Origin: Ferruginibacter sp.
GTDB taxonomy: Bacteria > Bacteroidota > Bacteroidia > Chitinophagales > Chitinophagaceae
DNA length: 5,624 nt
Assembly: GCA_025362765.1 (NCBI GenBank)
Contig: JANYFI010000168.1
Span: 1 to 5,624 of the forward strand
Direction: 5' to 3'
The notes under the pieces were generated by a model, which saw only the letters and a list, made by a program, of their open reading frames with translations, had not been told where the DNA came from and did not search any database. The position numbers and the translations under genes were made by a program. Shown here one piece after another: positions 1-5,624 of the stretch (positions are counted from its first letter, which is position 1; the number at the start of each line of letters is the position of its first letter).

Positions 1-3000
1 CTTTCTTTGTCTTCAGGATCAAGTGATACAGATACTGTGCTGGCTTTGCCCTGCACCCAGGCAAAAACCAATGGCAAAATAAATAATGCCGCAAAAGTGG
101 AAGCGATCAGGCCGCCAATTACCGCCCGGCCAAGCGGTGAAGCCTGGTCACCCCCTTCTCCAATACCTGCCGCCATTGGTATCATTCCGGCTACCATGGC
201 CACACTCGTCATCAGGATGGGACGCATACGCAGCGCTACCGCTTCTTTTGCAGATAAAATGGCATCGCCATTGTGTTTGCGCAATTGCTCAGCATTGGTT
301 ATCAGCAATACCGAATTGGAGATGGAAACGCCCACTGACATAATCATCCCCATGTAAGACTGGAGATTTAGCGTGGAGCCAGTTAACATCAACAACAGGA
401 GTGCGCCTAACAGCACTGCCGGCACGGTTGCCAACACTACCAGCGAAACTTTAAAGGATTGAAAGTTAGCCGCCAGCATTAAAAATATTACCAAAATGGC
501 CACTATTAAACCTGATTGCAGACTGTCCAAAGTATCTGTTAACACGTCACTCAATCCTTTTAATTCCATGGTTAAACCACGGGGCAATGCGCCGAGTGAT
601 TGAATAGCTGCGTTTACATCCTGCGTAGCATGACCAAGATCTTTTTTATACAGGTTAGCAGTTACGGAAAGAAGAGGGATATTTCCGATATCGTCGTTTT
701 CGCCATTCGTAATGCCGGGCGTAATGGCGGCAACATCCCCAATTACCGGGCGGGATTGGTTGTTCAATACCGGGATCTCTGTGATATCGTTGCTGCTGCG
801 CATTTTATTTTCTGGTATTTCCACCTGCACGGCATAACTCAAACCGATTTTTTGATCTACCCAAACATTTTTATCCGTATACCGGCTGGAGGAAGTGGAA
901 GCGGTAAGTGAACGGGAAATGTCAGTAACATCCACTCCGAGCTGGGCGGCTTTTATCCGGTCAATGTCGATATTGATAGCAGGATAATGCGTGCTTTGTC
1001 CAATCTGCACATCCCGCAGGTAAGGAATTTTGTTTAATTTTCCAATCAGCTTATTGGCGTATTCCTCATTTATTTTTTTGTTTTTGCCCGCCACTTTTAC
1101 CTCAATCGGGGTGGGCGATCCCTGGCTTAATATTTTGTCTGTTAATTGAATGGGTTCAAATGAAAGTTGCACATCCGGCATCACTGCTTTTATTTTCTTC
1201 CTGAACAGGTCCTGCAAATCTTCCAGGTTGGTTTTAAAATCTTCTTTTAATTGTACCTGCAACACCGCTTCCTGCGGACCTGCCATAAAAAGATAGATCG
1301 GGCTGGTAGAAAATAAACCTGGATGCGAACCAACAAATGCAGATGTAATGGCGACATTTTCCTTGCCCACCAGTGTATCCAGTACTGCCAGCGATTTTAC
1401 AAGATCCAGTTCCGTGCGTTCCACCCTGGTTCCATCCGGTGCACGCAAACGAACCTGAAACTGTTTGGCATTTACTTTTGGCAATACATCCCGGCCAATG
1501 TTGCGTAATAATAAAAAAGCAATACCAGACACGATCATAATATAAGCAGCAACCACCCATTTTGAATAAGGAAAAAGCCGGCTGATAAAACGAAGCAACC
1601 TATTGCGAAATTTTTCAAATGCAGTTAATTTGCTACCGGTTTGGTTCATGGATTGTTCCACCAATATTTTTTTCTGATCCCAGGTATCGCCCTCGCCGCC
1701 TGTAGCCAATCCACTGCTGAGAAATGCTTCCTCATCCGTCATCTTTGCCAACGGATTCGTTCCTTTAACGTGATGATCTTTCATAATCCAGTTGGCCATT
1801 ACCGGAACAAAAGTCTGGGCCATTATGTACGATATAATCATGGAGAAAGCGATCGCCATGGCCAGCGGCAAAAACAGGGCGCCAGGAATTCCTTTCATGG
1901 TGAAAGCAGGAGCAAATACCGCCAGTATACAAAACAGGATCAATAATTTGGGAAAAGCAATTTCTTTACAGGCATCCCAGATAGCCAGCGCTTTTGGTTT
2001 ATGCATGTCAAAGTGCTGGTGTATGTTTTCAATAGTCACGGTCGATTCGTCCACCAATATTCCAATGGCCAGTGAAAGGCCGCTCAGTGTCATGATATTG
2101 ATCGTTTGATTAAACAACGACAGGAACAGGATGCCTGAGATAATGGAAATAGGAATGGTCATTATCACGATCAACGCACCTCTTGGATCGCCCAGAAAAA
2201 GCAATACCATTAAACCCGTGAGGATGGCACCAATAGCGCCTTCGCTCAATAAACTTTTTACGGCGTTGATTACATAGCCCGATTGGTCAAACTCGTAAGA
2301 TAATTTTACATCCGGCGGCAATACGGCCTGAAAGCGGGGAATTGCTTTTTTTAAATTCTGTACTACCTCCCAGGTTGATGCGTCTGCTGATTTAGTGATG
2401 GCCAGGTAAACAGATCTTTTGCCATTGATCAGTGCATAGCTCGTGGTAATGTCAGCGCCATCTTCCACAGTGGCCACATCTTTTAAATAAAGATTTTGTA
2501 CATCCCCTTTAAAAAGTGGAATAGTTTCAAAATCTTTTATGGTTTTAATGGTGGTGTTGGCCGGCGTAATATAATTTTTATCGCCAATGCGCACATTGCC
2601 CGCCGGTGAGGTTTGGTTGTTTACTCTTATGGCCGCTACTAATTGGTCAATAGTAAGGTTGTGAGACCGCATCAGCTCCGGATCAGCCTTAATTACCACT
2701 GTGCGCTGGTTTCCACCAAAAGGTGCCGGCGAAACAAGACCAGGGATGGACGAAAAAGAAGGCCGGATATATACACTGGCAAAATCCAGCAATTCATTAT
2801 TGGTATGCGTGGGGCTGCTTAACACCAGTTGCCCTACTGGGAGGGTAGATGCATCAAAGCGGATAATAAACGGTGGTTGTGAACCAGGTGGAAAAGAAGC
2901 CTGGGCACGGTTGCTAAATGCAGATACTTCTGCAGCGGCTTGTGCCATATTTGTACCTTCGTAAAAAGTAAGCTTCATCAGCGTAAGACCCTGGATATTT

Positions 3001-3248
3001 TTGGTTTCAATGGTTTTTACGCCCGAAACATACAACATCAGATTTACATAAGGCTTACCAAAAAAAGATTCCATTTGGTCTGGTGAATAGCCGCCAAAAG
3101 GGTGCGACAGGTATATTACCGGCAAATTCATATCCGGGAAAATATCAATCTTGATATTGCGCACCGCATTGATGCCAAAGAAAAACAATCCGGCAACTAA
3201 CACCATCACTGTGATGGGCTTTCTCAACGCGGCTTTTATCAGGTCCAT
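1..3248 (-). CDS. RND efflux pump, inner-membrane permease subunit (C-terminal tail cut by window edge)
   Basis: This is the proton-driven inner-membrane pump of a tripartite efflux system, related to AcrB. I translated the whole stretch by hand: 1082 codons are open without stop or frameshift, ending in LDPEDKE at the edge. The start is ATG at 3248. An in-frame TAA lies three codons upstream (3257-3255), so this is the first possible start; the leader AAAAAGAA is only a weak ribosome site. TM1 is near residues 11-29. After the first porter loop, TM2-TM6 cover about 337-487. A hydrophilic cytoplasmic loop (about 488-562) is followed by TM7 (565-583), the second porter loop, and TM8-TM12 after about residue 885. 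RND signatures are GILVDESTVTIENI in TM4 (D400, E401) and RMRPILMTS (R1007, T1014) in TM11. The AcrB Asp408 position is Glu and the Lys940 position is Ser977. The substrate cannot be read from sequence. The family call is secure; drug versus other export is open. Confidence 0.96.
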   Translation of the reverse strand, partial: MDLIKAALRKPITVMVLVAGLFFFGINAVRNIKIDIFPDMNLPVIYLSHPFGGYSPDQMESFFGKPYVNLMLYVSGVKTIETKNIQGLTLMKLTFYEGTNMAQAAAEVSAFSNRAQASFPPGSQPPFIIRFDASTLPVGQLVLSSPTHTNNELLDFASVYIRPSFSSIPGLVSPAPFGGNQRTVVIKADPELMRSHNLTIDQLVAAIRVNNQTSPAGNVRIGDKNYITPANTTIKTIKDFETIPLFKGDVQNLYLKDVATVEDGADITTSYALINGKRSVYLAITKSADASTWEVVQNLKKAIPRFQAVLPPDVKLSYEFDQSGYVINAVKSLLSEGAIGAILTGLMVLLFLGDPRGALIVIMTIPISIISGILFLSLFNQTINIMTLSGLSLAIGILVDESTVTIENIHQHFDMHKPKALAIWDACKEIAFPKLLILFCILAVFAPAFTMKGIPGALFLPLAMAIAFSMIISYIMAQTFVPVMANWIMKDHHVKGTNPLAKMTDEEAFLSSGLATGGEGDTWDQKKILVEQSMNQTGSKLTAFEKFRNRLLRFISRLFPYSKWVVAAYIMIVSGIAFLLLRNIGRDVLPKVNAKQFQVRLRAPDGTRVERTELDLVKSLAVLDTLVGKENVAITSAFVGSHPGLFSTSPIYLFMAGPQEAVLQVQLKEDFKTNLEDLQDLFRKKIKAVMPDVQLSFEPIQLTDKILSQGSPTPIEVKVAGKNKKINEEYANKLIGKLNKIPYLRDVQIGQSTHYPAINIDIDRIKAAQLGVDVTDISRSLTASTSSSRYTDKNVWVDQKIGLSYAVQVEIPENKMRSSNDITEIPVLNNQSRPVIGDVAAITPGITNGENDDIGNIPLLSVTANLYKKDLGHATQDVNAAIQSLGALPRGLTMELKGLSDVLTDTLDSLQSGLIVAILVIFLMLAANFQSFKVSLVVLATVPAVLLGALLLLMLTGSTLNLQSYMGMIMSVGVSISNSVLLITNAEQLRKHNGDAILSAKEAVALRMRPILMTSVAMVAGMIPMAAGIGEGGDQASPLGRAVIGGLIASTFAALFILPLVFAWVQGKASTVSVSLDPEDKE

Positions 3249-3256
3249 TTCTTTTT

Positions 3257-3291
3257 AATTATAAGTTATGAGTTGTCAATTATAAGTTATG
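3257..3291. repeat. Degenerate heptamer array before the pump gene
   Basis: Five consecutive 7-bp units on the plus strand: AATTATA, AGTTATG, AGTTGTC, AATTATA, AGTTATG. Seen another way, it is a perfect 14-bp direct repeat (3257-3270 and 3278-3291) with a 21-bp period, or three heptamers. It ends nine bases before the pump start codon, so it forms most of the proximal leader. The in-frame stop before the pump start overlaps its edge. Confidence 0.8.
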
Positions 3292-3397
3292 TTAGTAGTG
3301 TACACATCCCCAGGATAGTGTAATTTCCAGTGCCGTCAATTTTTTATCACTCCATCCTCTACTACTCTTACGACCTGAAAAAACGCATAACTCATAA
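3264..3397 (-). promoter_or_regulatory. Possible long-range mRNA hairpin between channel and pump genes
   Basis: In the minus-strand transcript, AGTTATGAGTT (3397-3387) just after the channel stop can pair exactly with AACTCATAACT (3274-3264) just before the pump start. Inside this, AGTAGT (3366-3361) can pair with ACTACT (3299-3294). The 154-base gap could therefore fold back and bring the channel stop close to the pump start. The outer stem is AT-rich and weak, and no U-run follows it, so it is not a standard terminator. A role in stabilising the mRNA or setting the channel-to-pump ratio is only inference. It may be a by-product of two inverted repeat clusters. Confidence 0.3.
3298..3305. 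promoter_or_regulatory. Short perfect palindrome GTGTACAC
   Basis: An 8-bp perfect palindrome in the middle of the gap between channel and pump genes, about 50 bases before the pump start. Such a short site can occur by chance. It could be a half-size operator for an internal promoter, but I see no promoter elements that would support this. Confidence 0.15.
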
Positions 3398-3399
3398 CT
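3386..3399. repeat. Heptamer pair CATAACT x2, inverted to the array at 3257
   Basis: Two perfect copies of CATAACT lie directly after the stop codon of the channel gene. The unit is the reverse complement of AGTTATG in the array at 3257-3291, so the two clusters face each other across the gap. They share an 11-base exact complementary match (AGTTATGAGTT against AACTCATAACT). Confidence 0.7.
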
Positions 3400-3402
3400 G
3401 TA

Positions 3403-4809
3403 TTATCGCACCTGTTTTAAAAACAAATCAAAATCCCCAGATGCCGCAGCTTTTTGCAACAGCGATTGCCAAACATTCACGTAAGCCACGCTTTGGTCTG
3501 TTTCGGCCCTGTTCAATAAATACAAAGCCTGCTGCAGGTCGATGATATTGCTGAGACCGTTTTTAAACAATACCGATTTCTGCAGGTAAGCGTCTGACGC
3601 TGCTTTGTATTGAACAGGGGCTTCCCGCCAGCTTTGCAAACTGTTGGCAATGCGCTGATCTGCCAGCACAAGCTGATCTTTTAACTGGGTACTGATAAGA
3701 TCATATTCGTTCTGCAAACCTTTTGAAATAAATTGCTGGGCAAGTACCTGGTGTTTTATTTTGCTGATGCTCATGATATTCCAGGCCATCGAAACGCCGG
3801 CTACGTAATTGCTTCGGGTAGGGTTAATACCGGTAAAATAGTCTTTGGAATAAGCGTTGTTAAGCGGGGTATAATTGTAATCAAAACCAGATCCTCTTGT
3901 TTGAAAAATACCGAACAGGTTTACACCCGGCAATATACTTTTTGCGAGTAAGCTACTATAACTGTTACTTTGATCAACACGTGTTTTGTAAAATTTAACC
4001 TGTGGGTTTTGATCTATTGCAAAATCTGTATTGTATGTTTTTGGAAGATTTTTTAAAAAGGCTGAATCTATTTCATAATCAGCGGGAGCGGCGTTCATGA
4101 GTTGCGCCAGTTGATTGCTGTACTGTTGCGCTGTATTGACTGCATCATAAATCAATAGCTTTGCTTTGGATACTTCCGCATTGGCGATGGAAGAATCTAC
4201 GCCTGCATTTAGTCCTCCTTTTGTGCGGGCAATTGCTACGAGTTGTATATACTTCGCTCTTTCCAAATTGGCATAAGCGCTTTTTAACAGGGTTTGAGCA
4301 ATCAGCAAATTCAAGTAAATACCAGCAATTTTTACGCCTTGTATAAATTGTTCCTGTACAAGATCGGCGGAGTCTTTATTCACCTGCGAAATTGAATAGT
4401 TTATCCTGGACTTGAGCCTGCCAAAAGAAAACACCTCCCAGTTGGTATTTAAAACATATACGCCGCCGAAGGCAGCCGTCCAGCTTTGGCTGCTGCCCAC
4501 CGGACCGGAAGAACTGGTACCGCTGGCACCATAAGCAGATGAAGGGCCAAACTGCCCGTTGACTGTGCCAAAGCTTTGTTGTATTGACGTCAATATGTTG
4601 GGAAGATATTCGCTTCGGGTATTTTTTACCAATTCCGCGGATGAATGAAGATAGTTTTGCTTAGCTTGTAGGCTTTGATAATTTTTAAGCCCGGTCTGGA
4701 TGGCTTCGGAAAGTAAAAGCGGTTTTTGTTCCTGCGCTAATGTGTACTGCCAGCAAAAAAATCCGCCTATCAGCAAAAACAATTTTCTATTTTTTAAACA
4801 TATCATCAT
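3403..4809 (-). CDS. TolC-family outer-membrane efflux protein
   Basis: This is the outer-membrane channel, probably the exit duct for the RND pump encoded next. The protein has 468 residues, normal for the family. A signal peptide covers about residues 1-25: a basic start (KNRK), then LFLLIGGFF, with likely cleavage after TLA before QEQ. No lipobox is seen, so it is probably not a lipoprotein. Two related halves follow. The first has a Gly/Ser-rich stretch (about 81-109) in the first beta-hairpin and the W-x3-FSFGR motif (124-131), then long helices (about 145-240). The second has a beta-hairpin around 293-345, AWNIMSISKIK, and the helical motif NGLSNIIDLQQALYLLNRAE (417-436). The start is uncertain between two adjacent ATGs (4809 and 4806). 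AAGG lies directly against the first and three bases from the second, so the second may be used. An in-frame stop at 4824 excludes longer forms. It shares an operon with both neighbours, by inference. Confidence 0.95.
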   Translation of the reverse strand: MMICLKNRKLFLLIGGFFCWQYTLAQEQKPLLLSEAIQTGLKNYQSLQAKQNYLHSSAELVKNTRSEYLPNILTSIQQSFGTVNGQFGPSSAYGASGTSSSGPVGSSQSWTAAFGGVYVLNTNWEVFSFGRLKSRINYSISQVNKDSADLVQEQFIQGVKIAGIYLNLLIAQTLLKSAYANLERAKYIQLVAIARTKGGLNAGVDSSIANAEVSKAKLLIYDAVNTAQQYSNQLAQLMNAAPADYEIDSAFLKNLPKTYNTDFAIDQNPQVKFYKTRVDQSNSYSSLLAKSILPGVNLFGIFQTRGSGFDYNYTPLNNAYSKDYFTGINPTRSNYVAGVSMAWNIMSISKIKHQVLAQQFISKGLQNEYDLISTQLKDQLVLADQRIANSLQSWREAPVQYKAASDAYLQKSVLFKNGLSNIIDLQQALYLLNRAETDQSVAYVNVWQSLLQKAAASGDFDLFLKQVR

Positions 4810-4813
4810 CCTT

Positions 4814-4827
4814 ATCAGGTATCAGTT
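4814..4827. repeat. Imperfect heptamer pair ATCAGGT-ATCAGTT
   Basis: Two adjacent 7-bp units differing at one base, four bases upstream of the first start codon of the channel gene. It is too short to stand alone, but it has the same 7-bp period as the other arrays in this window. It contains the in-frame TGA that limits the channel gene start. Confidence 0.35.
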
Positions 4828-4831
4828 AGTA

Positions 4832-4847
4832 AATTGATTCCGCAATT
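4832..4847. promoter_or_regulatory. Candidate operator AATTG-N6-CAATT upstream of the channel gene
   Basis: A perfect 5-bp inverted repeat with a 6-base spacer, about 22 bases before the channel gene start and inside the 62-base gap after the regulator. Operators of some FCD-type GntR regulators (PdhR and LldR classes) have a similar shape with TTG and CAA arms. Here the spacing is one base longer than in those classes, and the region is AT-rich, so chance is possible. If real, it would let the upstream regulator control the efflux genes separately from itself. Confidence 0.3.
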
Positions 4848-4856
4848 AGATTGCCG

Positions 4857-4884
4857 TTCCGCCTTCCGCCTTCAGCTTTCCGTC
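4857..4884. repeat. Heptamer array overlapping the end of the regulator gene
   Basis: Four 7-bp units on the plus strand: TTCCGCC, TTCCGCC, TTCAGCT, TTCCGTC. The first two are identical, the others differ at two and one positions. The array covers the stop codon of the regulator (4872-4874) and codes for its last residues TES. It reads as a short GC-richer patch inside an AT-rich gap. Confidence 0.75.
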
Positions 4885-5540
4885 TTTTCTCCAACAATAT
4901 TCATCACACATTTCCATGCTTTTTTAGGGTCTTTATCAATGATGCTTTGCAACAGGTCTTCATGTATAGAATGTTTTATAACAAACAGCTCCGTATCTGT
5001 ATAGGCCTGCCGAAAAGATTTTTTTATCTGGACGGCTATGTTTTTATACAAGTCTGCCAGTATATCATTTTTAGCTGCGTCGGCAATAGCAATGTGAAAC
5101 TGAATATCAGCGTCAATGCATTCATCTGCCAGGTTATTTTTAGCGGCGTCCAATCTTTTTTTCAATAATCGGGTAAGGAGGGTAATATCTTTTTGCGTGC
5201 GGTTTATGGCGGCCTTTTCAGCTATTTTAAGTTCCAGCAACTGCCGTACTTCATTCAGGTCTTTTGCCGTAGAAGTTTGCAAACGGTCGTACCAGTGAAC
5301 GGGAGTGCCATTCTGCACATCAACAAAAGTACCAAGACCCTGCTTAACTCTTATAAGCCCTTTGTTGGAAAGTATCCTGATGGCTTCGCGTACGCTGGAA
5401 CGCCCAACGCCAAACTGTTTCATCATCACAGGTTCTGACGGTAGTTTTTCACCCGTTTTAAATTTACCGCTGGCAATTTGTTGCTGCAATTTAGTTACTA
5501 CCTCATCGCATAAGCCGCTTCTTTTTACAATACTTTCCAT
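4872..5540 (-). CDS. FadR/GntR-family transcriptional regulator with FCD domain
   Basis: This is a DNA-binding regulator that should respond to a small ligand. The protein has 222 residues. The N-terminal winged helix-turn-helix (about 8-75) shows the GntR signature: GEKLPSEPVMMKQFGVGRSS, then VREAIRILSNKGLIRVKQGLGTFV. The C-terminal all-helical FCD domain spans about 95-216, starting with EVRQLLELKIAEKAA. FCD domains usually bind a metal through Asp, His, His, His. Here D145, H149 (D-x3-H in DIQFH) and H193 are present, but the last His position appears to be I215. The protein then ends abruptly at GEKTES, within a 7-bp repeat array. ATG 5540 is the only ATG, GTG or TTG start in frame after the upstream stop at 5621; no clear Shine-Dalgarno is seen. 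It lies 62 bases before the channel gene on the same strand. It probably controls the efflux genes and perhaps itself; known FCD members mostly respond to carboxylic or sugar acids. The family is sure; the ligand is unknown. Confidence 0.94.
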   Translation of the reverse strand: MESIVKRSGLCDEVVTKLQQQIASGKFKTGEKLPSEPVMMKQFGVGRSSVREAIRILSNKGLIRVKQGLGTFVDVQNGTPVHWYDRLQTSTAKDLNEVRQLLELKIAEKAAINRTQKDITLLTRLLKKRLDAAKNNLADECIDADIQFHIAIADAAKNDILADLYKNIAVQIKKSFRQAYTDTELFVIKHSIHEDLLQSIIDKDPKKAWKCVMNIVGEKTES

Positions 5541-5550
5541 AGTCGTCAGG

Positions 5551-5561
5551 TCATCTGATGA
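5551..5561. promoter_or_regulatory. Candidate autoregulatory operator TCATC-T-GATGA
   Basis: A perfect palindrome with one central base, ten bases before the regulator start codon. Its core TC-N-GA matches the centre of the E. coli FadR site (TGGTC-N-GACCA), and the outermost T and A also agree. Repressor binding here would cover the translation start region. No matching site is seen before the channel gene, so it might serve only autoregulation, or not be a true operator. Confidence 0.35.
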
Positions 5562-5608
5562 GTGAAGGTAGAAGAATAGCAGGATGTGAAAAAATGTTTT
5601 TGGAGCAA

Positions 5609-5621
5609 TAACAAATCGTTA
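5609..5621. promoter_or_regulatory. Short inverted repeat TAAC-N5-GTTA near the right edge
   Basis: Four-base arms with a five-base spacer, about 70 bases upstream of the regulator start, where its promoter would be expected. I could not find a convincing Bacteroidota promoter (TTG at -33, TAnnTTTG at -7) nearby. Arms this short have little weight. Confidence 0.12.
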
Positions 5622-5624
5622 CAA

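Noticed and set aside
7..357. Open plus-strand reading frame of 116 codons opposite the pump gene
   Set aside because: It is antisense to the well-conserved C-terminal part of the RND pump, has no recognisable domain and no ribosome site; it is a by-product of the pump codons.
1234..1560. Minus-strand 108-codon frame overlapping the pump gene in another frame
   Set aside because: The composition (many Cys, Gly, Tyr, Trp) is unlike a real protein, and the pump frame continues unbroken through the region.
1641..2109. Two overlapping plus-strand frames of about 100 codons
   Set aside because: They lie opposite TM4-TM6 and the central loop of the pump and show no protein family features.
1..3248. 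Possible frameshift or decay of the pump gene
   Set aside because: Line-by-line translation shows a single open frame from 3248 to the left edge with the expected RND motifs in order.
3257..3283. TTGACA followed by TATAAT on the minus strand, resembling a sigma-70 promoter
   Set aside because: The spacer is only about 10 bases, far below the usual 17, both boxes arise from the heptamer array, and Bacteroidota use a different promoter consensus.
3378..3399. Possible terminator after the channel gene (a run of six T in the transcript)
   Set aside because: No GC-rich stem precedes the T run, and the downstream pump is probably in the same operon.
4851..5565. Several plus-strand frames opposite the regulator gene
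   Set aside because: The opposite strand encodes a clear GntR/FCD protein; these frames are its shadows.
1..5624. CRISPR arrays, tRNA or rRNA genes, insertion sequences, phage genes
   Set aside because: Nothing of this kind is seen. The repeats present are 7-bp units, too short for CRISPR, and almost all DNA is used by three protein genes.

Overview
The window holds three complete or nearly complete genes, all on the minus strand and read from right to left. They are a FadR/GntR-type regulator (4872-5540), a TolC-like outer-membrane efflux protein (3403-4809) and a large RND-family inner-membrane pump. The pump starts at 3248 and runs off the left edge, with only its C-terminal tail missing. 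The gaps between genes are 62 and 154 bases, there is no convincing terminator, and all three genes point the same way, so one operon is the simplest reading. No stretch longer than 154 bases lacks a gene.

The sequence suggests a Bacteroidota member, probably of the Chitinophagaceae/Sphingobacteriales kind. The base composition is moderate and AT-leaning, A-rich leaders mostly replace a strong Shine-Dalgarno, the protein sequences have the flavour of that phylum, and the gaps contain runs of short 7-bp units of a type I recall from such genomes. This placement is inference from reading alone.

The RND pump and the TolC-like channel would form two of the three parts of a tripartite efflux machine across both membranes. 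The third part, the periplasmic adaptor (membrane fusion protein), is not in the window. The likely place for it is just past the left edge, downstream of the pump. The regulator is a GntR-family protein with an FCD ligand-binding domain, a type better known from control of organic-acid and sugar-acid metabolism than of efflux. It may tie pump expression to a small metabolite.

I see no clearly new biological system. The points worth a second look are: the altered proton-relay residues of the pump (Asp-Glu instead of Asp-Asp, and Ser where AcrB has its essential Lys); the FCD-type regulator at the head of an efflux operon, which lacks the last metal-binding His; heptamer repeats in both gaps, one of which forms the end of the regulator gene; and an inverted pair of such repeats that could fold the mRNA between the channel and pump genes.
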